Shown here piece by piece: positions 35,597 to 45,821 of a DNA stretch of 62,000 bases; the stretch's first letter is position 1; every line of letters starts with the position of its first letter. Source of the stretch: Zygnema cylindricum (lineage: Eukaryota > Streptophyta > Zygnematophyceae > Zygnematales > Zygnemataceae); contig JBBHKE010001966.1 in assembly GCA_037447655.1 (NCBI GenBank), positions 168,757-230,756 of the forward strand. Direction: 5' to 3'. The translations under genes and the position numbers were made by a program. The notes below the pieces were generated by a model, which ran no database searches, was not told where the DNA came from, and saw only the letters and a program-made list of their open reading frames with translations.

Positions 35597-37707
35597 CAAG
35601 AAGGTTTCACTTTTGCCCTAAGGAATTTGCGAGTCCTAGATTTAGAAACAGGGAAAGGTACCATCGTGGACGAATGGAATAGGTCGTCTTCAATGAAATC
35701 CTACTCCTTGTTTATCAGTTTAGCATAGAGCAGTTTGTAGAGTTATGAACAACTGGTCAATTTTTTTTGTCTTTTGTCCAGTTAATGGTTGATGATAACT
35801 GATTGTCTTCTCTTTGGAAATGTGTCCTGTTCATATTGTCTCTTGAAATAGGAAATGTACGCATCATTCAGAGTTTCATGTATCTAAGCTTGGACCATAA
35901 TTGTATGTTTGTATGTAAGCTTGGACCACACCAATAATTGTAAGTAAAGATCTTGGCAGTTCTTGACTGGATGGACCTGATGTTATCTTCAATCATAAAT
36001 TGTTAAATTTCATAGCTGGTGACTTCTGAAGACTTTCGTAGTAGAACATGCAGGTTGAGCCTTGATTTTTTAAGATCCACCCAATCAGGTGACTGGGAAG
36101 AAAAAAGGCAGCTTTAAGTAGGATTTAATATGTGCCCTTCCCCTCACTTCTGGTTGTGCAATACAGTCTAGGTATCTTACAAGTTTCCCGGGTGTGGTGA
36201 ACCGTGTGAACCCGCAGTTCACCGTGCAAAATGCGCCGTAAGTTCAACATTGACAAGATACCTACTGGGTATCTGGTTAGGGTTTACCCGTTTAGGGTTT
36301 TTTAGGGTGTGGTTTGGTGTTTTTTATAAAAAAAACACAAAATAATAAAAAACTCTAAACATATATATATACTTCATTATATTTATTTCCGCGCTGCACG
36401 TCGTAAAATGGAATGATGATGGGGGGGTGACGTTGATCTCTCACAATGCGTGAAACTGACCTCGGGGGTTCAGAGCCCGGAAAACGCAAGATTCAGCTGT
36501 GGCTTATGCGCACAAGGTCCGAGATGTTTGAGTGTGAAGCTTACGCATGGATTTTTTAGTAAGGAAGAGTACAATTGGTCAAAGAAGGCATGGAGGAAAA
36601 GTGAATTAAAATTTCAGACCAGGAGAAAGGACTGTATGTATGTATATCAAATTTTCCAGAAAATCTACAAGAATGTGTTTGCATCGGGAGGCAAAATGTT
36701 TCCATGCGTTGGACAGTGGTTGGAAATGTCTAATGTGATATGGGATTTTTAAGGAATTTATGTGTAGATCGTGTGACAATTGGATTAGATTTCTCTGCCG
36801 GTAAATTATATTTACGCACGAAGCCGGTCATCATTGTCCAGTATCTACCTTTTGAAGGTTGACTCTCATAATACTCATTGACAGTAACAATTCCAATCTT
36901 ATTGAAATTAGCTAATTGAACCATTTCTGCTTTTGCCAGGGTGGACACTAGGGTACACTGTCCAGCGCTGTTTGAGTCAATCACTAAACTTTTTTGCTCA
37001 TAATCATAATCTAATGTTCATTGTAGTAACTAGTTAAGTGGCCCATGATTAAGCGGTTAGGTGGTTTTTGGTTTGGTGCGTGGGTTGTTTTTGTGCTTGT
37101 TGTTCCTTTCAATGTGTTTTGTTGTTCTCTGCGTGTTAGTTTCGTTTACCTTTAAGTTTGCTTCCACCTGCGTGCGGTTTTTCAGTACTTTCATTTTTCG
37201 TTCCCATGTACTCAGATGGTTTTTCATTGTGCTTTCTCAATGAAGTCCTGCGTTCATAATTAGCCATGGTTTAGTTTATTCTAACAAAGCATTAACGCTA
37301 ATAATTCACTAACTCTAATAGCGATGGGCGGTCTACATTGATTTTGCTTTGGCTTAAAAGCAAACAGCTGCATTTGCATAACTCGCGATAAGAAAACCAT
37401 GTCTTTACCCGTTTGATGACACGTGTTCAGCCTGTAATCTGGATAGTTGCTACTTCACATTTTACTGGTTTCAGTTCTAATTGACAACCGTCTACTGACA
37501 ATTTTTATATGGATCAGATTTAGTGCCGCTGAAAAGTACTTCGTGTCAGCATTTAAAGATGACATGTAGCATAAGGTCTGCGCTGTTTGATGGAACCATT
37601 CGGAAGACAACACGTACTCAGGACCAAGGTGCATCTTTCAATTCCACGTGTTTGAAGCTGGTAAGGCGAGGCAGCGAAGACCACACCCAGGCTCAACGGC
37701 TTTTAAT
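35597..37707. other. 3' flank of the kinase gene and intergenic DNA
   Basis: No gene is supported. A short telomere-like patch (GGTTAGGGTTTACCC, TTTAGGGTTTTTTAGGG) lies at 36276-36306. TCTAATAGCGATGGGCGGTCTACA at 37312-37336 resembles one end of the TACACCG MITE family. Confidence 0.5.
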
Positions 37708-38064
37708 CATAGTTCAAAAGTAGGCGTTTCTATTGTAGGCCTTTTGTAGGCGCCTTTATCGTAAGTTGTGTTATGGGCTTTTCATGTGATCTTCTTAGAT
37801 CAATACTTTGATCAGCGACCGTCTGATTGGCCAAATCTGACGGTTTAAATAAAAAATACCTCAAAACTCACAGAAAAACATTTTTTTGTCCGAATGTTTT
37901 TCAAAATTTAGACATGACGTTTAATTCTCTATAGATCGACATGCAACTCAACCCAGTTTATATATTTTTTTCATTTTGCGGCCAATACATTATGGCCCTT
38001 AAGGGTATATTGTATTTTTTGCGTACAATAGTCATATTGTATGGGCGTACTTTCACCTATTTTT
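37708..38064. repeat. TIR element family A, copy 3
   Basis: It begins CATAGTTCAAAAGTAGGCG and follows 4435-4923 closely, with an internal deletion of about 130 bases near its left end. The right end (CACCTATTTTTG) is decayed. Confidence 0.75.
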
Positions 38065-38345
38065 GTTCGTGTTTTGTCGTTGTACCAGCTGTGTACAATT
38101 TCTACGTTCCTGTTGTATCGTAACCAAATTGGAAATTTGAAGAAAGCAGGCGCAGCAAATTCCGGTTGACGATGGATGGTGGTGGAGGCGTCACGACACA
38201 TTCTTCAACAAACTTTTTCTGGTGGTTTTCGTCGGATCTGATTTCAGCCTGTCCAAAGGCGCGTGGCATATGTCCGAAGGCGCGTTGCAAATGTCCGATG
38301 GCGCGCGGCTCGTACGTGACCTTTCCACGCGTTAGAGTTATACAC

Positions 38346-38396
38346 GTCCGGTGATTGGCTAGTGTCCTCCCTTAGGACACTAGCGAATCACTGGAC
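38346..38396. repeat. Imperfect hairpin, 23-base arms
   Basis: The arms at 38346-38368 and 38374-38396 pair with two mismatches around a 5-base loop. The core is CTAGTGTCCT / AGGACACTAG. The function is unknown. Confidence 0.85.
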
Positions 38397-38818
38397 GGAG
38401 TGACCTTTTGCTTTGAAAATTCATAATCGGAAGGTAGACGTTGTCGCCCAAAAGTTTGGAGAATCTTGATGAATCTCCAGTAATCATATTTAAAAAAAAA
38501 AAAAAAACAGTATGGCTCTGTACGGAAATGAGCTGGATATGTACGAAAATGTACTTTTCCCATAAATGTACTTATTCCAGTAAACAACCCCACTTTTCGC
38601 CTGATGGAGGTTCACCCTTACGCAGTGATTTTTTGTAGACCAAGTAGTGAAGTACGAGAGAGTGTTAATGTGGTGAAAATCTTTTCAGTTTATATAGTTA
38701 TGTTGTCTTATACTCGATCTTGCGATGGATGGAAAACGATGCTTCCGCATGTGAGGTGACGTAGTGATTTATGTGTACCTCGGTGGTGCTTTTGCGATAC
38801 ACCGATCCCATAAAATAG

Positions 38819-39063
38819 TACACCGCGAATCGCTATTAGCGTCAATGTTTTTTTCGCACTTATAACATCTTTTCTCTGAACACACATGTCGGATTGTGGA
38901 TCTGACGGTTGTGATTGAAAGGTAATATTGACGGTTGTGATTGAAAGGTAATATTCTCAGCTTCCGATTGGCGGTCTCAAATTGAAAATACAACAAGTGT
39001 GCACGGAGAAAAGATGCTTTAAGTGGCGAAAAAACATTGACGCTAATAACGATTCAAGGTGTA
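38819..39063. mobile_element. MITE, TACACCG family, copy d
   Basis: TACACCGCGAATCGCTATTAG is at the left and a decayed inverted end (AACGATTCAAGGTGTA) at the right, 245 bases. A 26-base internal tandem duplication (GACGGTTGTGATTGAAAGGT unit) is at about 38901-38955. The body matches copies b, e and g. Confidence 0.85.
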
Positions 39064-39452
39064 CTAACTTGCCTGTAGACTCTTTCACCTGAGCGTTGTA
39101 CGGATCTGGTTCACTTTAGGTACCTTTGCTACGTCAGCTATTATGTATAGTAGGTCATGTAAAATGTTATCTTTTTTATAATTGTTTATTTTGAACAGAA
39201 GAAACTTTTCTCATCCTTTTTACTCTCGGCCAGTGATTTTCTCTGTATGTTAGTGATGTACTTTCTTTTTCTCTAGAAATTATTTTACCTTCCCATACAA
39301 ACTGAATGCGGATAAGTTAAAGACAGCATTATGGACATTTGTGCCAGTTTATCATCGGAGGCTAATTATCATTTTTGTGGATATCCAAAAATGTTCCTAT
39401 TAATTAATTCATTGGATAGATCAAAAGTGCGAAATTGAGTGGAAACGCTTTA

Positions 39453-39527
39453 TCTGGTAACCTCATATTATATTCGTATTGTACCGGAAAAACACAAATA
39501 TTACGCATACAAGACGAGGTTACCAGA
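39453..39527. repeat. Short palindromic element, left arm copy
   Basis: The ends TCTGGTAACCTC and GAGGTTACCAGA are exact inverted repeats around about 50 bases, themselves partly complementary. The counterpart is 60035-60109 in the right arm. Confidence 0.8.
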
Positions 39528-39691
39528 CACCGGTTGCACACGTTTTTTCTGGTTCAAAGAATTTTATTGTTAAGATTAAACATCCAGTCATAGTAAAATA
39601 AAATATAATTTAACATGTATGTACGGACCAAATTACGTTTTTTTACAAAATTTGCCATAAACCGAACAAGTCCTACATTTTCACAAAAAAA

Positions 39692-40947
39692 ATGGGAAAT
39701 CATTCTAAAAAGCACAAGTATCTAAAAGTAAAAAAAAAGTATCAAAAATCAGCCAAATGCTTCGACATTCTCACACATACATTCAAATCAGTGTACACAA
39801 ACCCAGCTTCAGCTTGCATAAAACTCCCACTTTCCGAACTGAGCATAAGTTTATTCGATGATCCAATATCTGATATTGCTATCCATTTAGACATCAAACA
39901 CCTAGATTTAGGCATAAATAGTCAAGTTTTTTGTAATTTTTTAAAAATGAATGCAATCGCTGAAAATTGGATATCAATTGATTAAGTATTTGACAACGAT
40001 AACTTTTTTCATTTCATTCATGTTATGCGAACATTTTTGCCGAACAATTGTAAAACAGTTAGCAGCATGCTGTAGAACATTGGAAATTTATTGTGACGAA
40101 TATATAGATTTTAGAAAGTTGGACCAAAAACACGTCAATGTAAACCATTTGCATACATTAAAGATACAAAATTGGGAATAAACACAAATTAAATTTTCTT
40201 ACGGGAGCCAATAGATCTAACTGATTAATAAACATTAAAAGTTGTTCCACACTGTTTCTGTGAAAAAATACAAAAAGTGTTACTCCCACGTAAAATTTGG
40301 TATGCAACCAAGATGCCATTTCCATGTTTCTTTAGTTTTATCAAACCTTCTAAGATTTCATTTTTTCACGACCATTGCATTATATACAAAAATCGTGCGA
40401 TTTGGGTAGAATTTGCGTGAATTTTACTCCGATGTGAATCGATGAATCAAATAGAATACTTCACGCATGTTAAATTTGAAACATAAATTTCTACATTATG
40501 TGTAATGTATGCCCTGGAAACAAAAGCTTTTCTAGGACTTCTATCCTGGAAATATTTGGATTCTAACATTTTTTTTTAGATCTCTACTAGAACATCCAAA
40601 CAAGATGCATTTAAGGTAAAAAAAAACTAGAAACATACACTTGAAATATTAACTAAGGGTGAAAGCAGTTTGCCCTTTAAGGGGAAAACGCTTTTAAAAT
40701 TTTTTTTTTTTTAATAAAATACAAAAGCATCTAACTTATCAAAAATTTCCATATGAGATCATATTATCCTAAATCTAATCCATACATTGTCAACAACAAC
40801 TCATTAAAAACATGACAAAATATAACCTCTCTACTCTTACAATAAAAAAAACAGAAATAAATAAAATTAGCAGAACCGCATGATGTACCGGAAAACGACC
40901 AGAAAAAAAGAAACCTACATAGCTCAATCAAGATATGAACCTCCTAA
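39692..40947. other. Conserved 3' flank of the cysteine-rich genes
   Basis: Non-coding sequence resembling the 3' flanks of the other family members (41363-42463, 47340-48705, 57871-59880, more distantly 50855-52350). A 97-codon open frame at 39692-39985 is not conserved in frame in the other copies, so I do not call it a gene. Confidence 0.65.
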
Positions 40948-41362
40948 CTAACGTTTTTTTGGCATACACTTGCATTTATAATCAGTGTATTTCAGCACTA
41001 CAGTCTCATTGCCTAAAGTTGTCGTTGTTGTTCCGTTTTTAATAGGATACGATCCGCATGTCCCGCCGTCGCAAGTCTCCTCACACCCCTTACCGTCCTT
41101 ACAAACTGTTGATGGGTCTTTGCTAACCGGAAAAGGGATCAACAACTCCTCCGAACAAGGCCTGCCGCGCTCCGATGCGCTGCATTTATATGTGTCACCT
41201 TCTGGTGTGCAAGCACACTTTGTAGCGTCGCTCTCGGAGCAACATGCCCCGGAACGCCCACATTGACCTCCCCCAGGTGCTCCGCTGTTTTCCTGACAGG
41301 GACGTTGGGAAGAACATCCATTGGTTTTGCCATCTTGACACGTGCCAAGCAGCATGCGACGA
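40948..41362 (-). pseudogene. Cysteine-rich family, C-terminal fragment
   Basis: It encodes only the last third of the family protein, from the MLLGTCQDGKTNG region to the final CKCMPKKR. The signal/anchor segment and first nine conserved cysteines are missing. Homology stops abruptly at about 41362, inside the coding region, where it joins TTGGATATCAATTGATTAAG, a sequence also found at 39967 in the 3' flank. That is the junction of a tandem duplication. Family cysteines are replaced (CGCSG reads CGRSG; DTCKCS reads DTYKCS) and a few residues are lost before SKDPSTVC. It has no start signal of its own. I regard it as non-functional. Confidence 0.8.
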
Positions 41363-42463
41363 TCACTGAGAATTGGATATCAATTGATTAAGTATTCGAC
41401 AATGATAAGTTTTTTCAATTCAATCATGTTGTGCGAACATTTTTTCCAAACAACTATAAAATAGTTATCAGCATATTGATGAACGTTGGAAATTTATTGT
41501 GACATTTATATAGATTCTGGAAAATTGGACCAAAAAAAAAGTCAATTTAATCCGTTTGCATACATTACTGATTCAAAATTGGGAATAAACACCAAATGAA
41601 TGTTCTTACTGGTGTTATTTGGTTTTATTAGGTTTGACTGTTTTTTAAATATTAAAAGTTGTTCCACAAAGTGTTTGTGAAAAAAATACAAAAATTGTAA
41701 CTCCCACGTAAAATATCGTTTGCAACCAAGATGTCATTTCCACGTTCCTTTAGTTTCATCAAAATTTCTAAGCTTTCATGTTTCACAACCATTATATTTT
41801 ATAAATAAATCCTGCAATTTGGGTAGAATTTGCGTGAATTTGAACCAGATGTGAATCGATAAATCAAATAGAATCGACTTGAAAATAATACTTCACGCAT
41901 TGTTCATTTAGAAACATACATTTCCACATTATGCATAATATATGCCCTGGAAACACAAGCTTTTCTACAACTACTATCCCATTGTTCATTTAGAAACATA
42001 CATTTCCACATTATGCATAATATATGCCCTGGAAACACAAGCTTTTCTACAACTACTATCCCCGGAATATTCGGATCCTAACAATTTTTTAAAGATCTCA
42101 ACTAGAAAATCCAAACAAGAGTCATTTAAAGTACAAAAGAACTAGAAACATACACTTAAATATTAACTAAGAGGGAAAGCAGTTGGCCCTTTAAGAGGAA
42201 AACGCTTAGGCAGATCACAATTTAAAAAAAAACCTTTCCTAATTAAATTCATACTTATCAAAAATTTCCCTATGATATCATATTATCCCAAATGTAATCC
42301 ATACATTGTCAACAACAACTCCTTAAAATCTGACAAAATACAACCTCTTTACTATTACTTCAAAAAAACCAAAAAATAAATAAATATAGAACCGCATCAT
42401 TTACCAGAAATCGACCAGAAAAAAAGAAACCTACATAACTTTACTAAGATATAAATCTCATTA
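41363..42463. repeat. Second copy of duplicated 3' flank
   Basis: It repeats 39963-40947 with many small differences, as 3' flank of the gene at 42464. Inside, an 82-base unit is duplicated in tandem almost exactly (41898-41979 and 41980-42061), so that event is more recent. Confidence 0.8.
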
Positions 42464-43549
42464 CTAACGTTTTTTTGACATACACTTGCATTTATAATCA
42501 GTGTATTTCAGCACTACCGTCTCATTGCCTAAAGTTGTCGTTATTGTTCCGCTACCAACAGAATACGATCCGCAAGTCCCGCCGTCGCAGGTCTCCTCGC
42601 ACCCCGTACCTCCGTTACAAACTGTTGATGGGTCTTTGGAGGCCGGATCACCGGGTCCGTAATATCTATAAGGGATTTTCAACACCTCCGAACAAGGTTT
42701 CTCGCGTGCCGATGCGCTGCATTTACACGTGTCACCTTCTTGTTTGCAAGCACACTTCGTATCGTCGCTCCCGGAACAACAAGTCCCAGAACACCCACAT
42801 GGACCTCCCCCAGGTGCTCCGCTGTTTTCCTGACAAGGACGTTGGGAAGAACATTTGTCGGTTTTGCCATCTTGACACGTGCCAAGCAGCATGCGACGGT
42901 CAAGGAGAATGCGGCGGTGGTAAGCTGCCACGTGGTCACAAGACCCGGATTTACTGACAGCCTGATCGATACCGCGGCCGGGAGATGAGCAGACCAGTTT
43001 GTTACCAGGAAAGGTCAACGGAACTGCGCCATAGAACAGCGGGAGACTGATTCGGGGAGTGTAGAGTCGGGCCGGACGACAAGTAACCACCGTCCGATCG
43101 TGTTTGATGGTAAAATCTGGGACGCACGTGTCAGTGACGTTATTGGTCAGAGATTGACCTTGCCGCGCCACACCGACAAATCTACATGTCAGACAAAACC
43201 ATTTATTGCTGGAGGAGCATGGAGAGCGCATTCCAGCCACACATAGAGAGGGAGTAGAGGGAAGAAAACGGAGAAATCCTCCATTCTTTGTTGAATATTC
43301 CGCCTTGTCAGTATTCACAGAGATGTATTCCGCCTTATTAGTGTTGACAGAAATCCTTTCTTCCACGGAGTCTTCTTGTTCCATGGACTCCATGGCGGTT
43401 AAGGCCGTATCCTCCTCTACTGGAATTTTCAGATCCAGGAGAACCTCTTGTCCTCCCCAGCGATGAGTCACGACGAATAGGAAGGCGACAGCACATACGC
43501 TTAGTATGCGCCACGTAAGCGCCAGGCTGGCCAGGCGGGCCCGGGCCAT
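42464..43549 (-). CDS. Cysteine-rich secreted or anchored protein, copy 1 (361 aa)
   Basis: I do not recognise the family. Intronless, 361 codons; ATG at 43549 is chosen because the right-arm copy starts identically (MARAR). Order: basic N-terminus; hydrophobic segment LSVCAVAFLFVV (about 16-28), a signal peptide or type II anchor; acidic stretch (MESMEQEDSVEE); two VNT(N/D)KAEY repeats; a conserved mid-domain with NNVTDTCVPDF (glycosylation sequon), TVVTCRPARLYTP, LPLFYGAVPLTFPG and CSSPGRG; then a Cys-rich C-terminal half with CGCSGTCCSG, CACK, CKCS, EETCDGGTCGS and terminal CKCMSKKR. There are 27 cysteines, 26 after the hydrophobic segment. A CT-rich leader, G-box and TATA-like sequence lie upstream. 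CxC and CC motifs suggest disulfides or metal binding, which is inference. Confidence 0.8.
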   Translation of the reverse strand: MARARLASLALTWRILSVCAVAFLFVVTHRWGGQEVLLDLKIPVEEDTALTAMESMEQEDSVEERISVNTNKAEYISVNTDKAEYSTKNGGFLRFLPSTPSLCVAGMRSPCSSSNKWFCLTCRFVGVARQGQSLTNNVTDTCVPDFTIKHDRTVVTCRPARLYTPRISLPLFYGAVPLTFPGNKLVCSSPGRGIDQAVSKSGSCDHVAAYHRRILLDRRMLLGTCQDGKTDKCSSQRPCQENSGAPGGGPCGCSGTCCSGSDDTKCACKQEGDTCKCSASAREKPCSEVLKIPYRYYGPGDPASKDPSTVCNGGTGCEETCDGGTCGSYSVGSGTITTTLGNETVVLKYTDYKCKCMSKKR

Positions 43550-43559
43550 CTCTTTAGAA

Positions 43560-43735
43560 AGATGACGGCAGGAGGAGAACCGGAGAGAGGGAGGGAAGGA
43601 AAGAGGATAAGGAAAAGGAGGAGAGAGAGGGGAGAGAGAGAAAGAGAGAGGAGAGAGAGAGAGGAGAGAGAAGAGGGAGGAGAGTGAAGAGAGGAGGGGA
43701 ACCGGGGAGAGAGAGGGAGCGCAAGAAGATAAGGA
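43560..43735 (-). promoter_or_regulatory. CT-rich leader of the copy 1 cysteine-rich gene
   Basis: GA-rich on +, hence CT-rich on the coding strand. A shorter CT-rich tract sits at the same place before the right-arm copy (56725-56755), so the tract expanded or contracted after duplication. Probably 5' untranslated. Confidence 0.5.
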
Positions 43736-43881
43736 AAGGGGGACCTGGAGAAAATTATATAGAGGTCGGGTTTTACTTATCTTCGGTTAAATCTCAGGAG
43801 GACCGTCAGATCTCCTAATGACTTACAGACTGTCGTCGGATCGTTTGTCTTGACTTGCAGTCGCACGGATTAAAAGAGTTT

Positions 43882-43893
43882 GTCCACGTGGAC
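43882..43893 (-). promoter_or_regulatory. G-box palindrome GTCCACGTGGAC
   Basis: A 12-base perfect palindrome with CACGTG core, upstream of copy 1. It is identical in the right arm (56554-56565), and upstream of the diverged third gene it survives as GTGCACGTGGAC (53573-53584). G-boxes are bound by bZIP and bHLH factors. Confidence 0.6.
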
Positions 43894-43933
43894 TGGTTTG
43901 GATTATTCCTAGGCATCCTGGCCATGCAGGTTC

Positions 43934-43942
43934 GTTATATAG
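43934..43942 (-). promoter_or_regulatory. TATA-like CTATATAAC
   Basis: On - this reads CTATATAAC within CGTCTATATAAC, about 50 bases upstream of the G-box. The right arm has the same (56505-56513). It is a reasonable TATA box, though the G-box lying downstream of it is unusual. Confidence 0.45.
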
Positions 43943-44764
43943 ACGTCACGAGTCTAATCAACTTGAGACACCTGGCAGGACATAATCTTGGCTGGATCTG
44001 AAATTCAAACAAAATAGTGATTTTCACAGGTGTGTAAATTCCGATGATGACGTGGCAGAACCCTCAGCCGTTCATTTTTTTCAGCACTTCCTTGGGACCA
44101 GTTACACATGCATGTTATTTGTCGATTTGGGACGGTTTCTTTTTGGTGTTTTTATTAGTGATCGCATTGGTCGGCTAAACTCCAAAGAGACAAAAGATAT
44201 ACCGACGTCTATCCGTACACAGGACTTGCAGATAACGGAATATCGCCATTGTAACAAATAGCCCTTTCGTTACTGGTGAAAATAGACTTTCGACCAATAG
44301 GATCTCGTTATTTTTCAAAAATTATTCCGTGCGAAACGCTTAACGTAGTGTTTTTTCACTTTTTTGTTACAAAAGAGATGTTAACCCTAGTCAAAGATAG
44401 TCAACGGTAGTCCTGCGCGATCGCGTTTGAGACTTCTGAGGGAAGCAGGAATTTCCGCCATTCATAATGCGCCACGTAACAAATACAAAAACACAAAAAA
44501 AAATGGCACGTGAAATTCAGTAATTTGTGAAAAGAGAAACATTTTTTGTCGTTTTTTTTGTCGGTATGCTTTTTTTGGAATTTAGTCCAAACATAGGACA
44601 AATCAGTTTTCTCTTTTGCGACAGCCAAAGGACGTTTTTTCAAAATCTCCACCGGAAATATTAGTGAAAAATGTTTTTTTTTTCTTCCGGTAAATTACAC
44701 GCGTCATAAAATGGCAGGTCCGCTCTATTTTCCGCCGCTATCCCAATCATTGAGCTTTTGGAGG

Positions 44765-44985
44765 TACACCGTGATTTGCTATTAGTGCTATTTTTTTTTT
44801 AGTCTCTTAAAACATATTTTCTCCGTACACACGTGTCGGATTGCTGATCTGACGGTTACGATTGAAAGCTGAGGTTTGCAGCTTCCAAACGGCAGTTTCA
44901 AATTGAAAATCGGACATGTGTGTACGGAGAAAAGATGTTTTAAGTGGCAAAACAATTGTTAACACTAATAGCGATACACGGTGTA
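44765..44985. mobile_element. MITE, TACACCG family, copy e
   Basis: TACACCGTGATTTGCTATTAG is at the left and GCGATACACGGTGTA at the right. It is bracketed by TA on both sides. The right arm has the uninterrupted site (GGAGGTACTATG on the complementary strand, 55962-55973), so this copy inserted after the arms formed, using a TA target. Confidence 0.9.
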
Positions 44986-45147
44986 CTATATTTAAATTCT
45001 ATGACGTCACGCGGCGGCTTTGTCCAGTCTTGGCTCGCAAAATTTCAAACGTTACAAACGTCGGTGTGAAAACTGTCGGTTAGAAACAACCTAAAACGTT
45101 TTCGTTCGGCGTCGTTATCCGTACGGATTCTCCATATTAATAATAGA

Positions 45148-45602
45148 ATGAATACATGGAGCGGCTTCCACAAACGCTATTTTTTTAAATTATCTGTCAC
45201 CGACATTTTCCCGCTTCACGTGCCAAACCTTCCCGGCAAAGATTGCACAAATCCACTGCATGTCGGAATGTCAGCAGTCAGAAAGTACAGAGGGTCAGCT
45301 TGGGATCGTTTTGACTTTCACTGCAGGACTTACGTACGGACGCCTATCCGTCGTATCGTCGGCTTGTCACTGTAGTACGGACGCTCATCCGTTGAACAGA
45401 ACCGTAGTCAGCCGCGTGTCATGAAACAAAAGGACACAAGTTGTGGACAATTGTGGCTATTTCATGTCATTTGTTTTCCATGGTCGGAAGACAAAATTAT
45501 TGTCTTTAAGCGCCCGAAACAAGTCTTTTGTCGCGACCTGCTCATCCAAACGGCCATGTAGGTAAAACGCCATTGTAAACATTTTAACACGTGTGTAAAC
45601 GC
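45148..45602. other. Duplicated non-coding flank
   Basis: It pairs with about 54600-55830 in the right arm. Open frames here (for example 45148-45375) have a partial counterpart in the right arm but no family match. I see no gene. Confidence 0.5.
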
Positions 45603-45821
45603 TACACCGCGAATCGTTATTAGTGTCAAAGTTTAAATAGCGTAAAAAAAAATATGTTATTGATTCTAATTTAGTGCGAGAGACGTGGCAGATTATGGTC
45701 CACGTCCTTAAATAGCGTTGTTAATTTATTTTCGAAAATCATGTATACTAATTGCGGAAAAAAAATAAAATTTTATGAACCCAAATTAGTGACTTTGACA
45801 CTAATAACGATTCGCGGTGTA
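45603..45821. mobile_element. MITE, TACACCG family, copy f
   Basis: TACACCGCGAATCGTTATTAG at the left and AATAACGATTCGCGGTGTA at the right form a near-perfect inverted repeat; 219 bases with an interior unlike copies d and e. It abuts copy g, and the two share the TA at 45820-45821. Confidence 0.9.

Noticed and set aside
36730-36984. 84-codon minus-strand frame
   Set aside because: No recognisable motif, splice context or second copy in the window.
39692-39985. 97-codon frame in the 3' flank
   Set aside because: Homologous DNA at 47,540-47,800 and 59,100-59,800 does not keep the frame.
42475-42957. Frames antisense to the cysteine-rich genes, repeated in each copy (also 52444-52845 and 57284-57709)
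   Set aside because: They recur because the sense strand is conserved. The sense frame keeps the cysteine pattern and the antisense ones do not keep fixed ends.
42464-43549. Metallothionein identity for the cysteine-rich protein
   Set aside because: CxC and CC motifs are suggestive, but the protein is far too long, has a hydrophobic start and a large conserved non-Cys domain.
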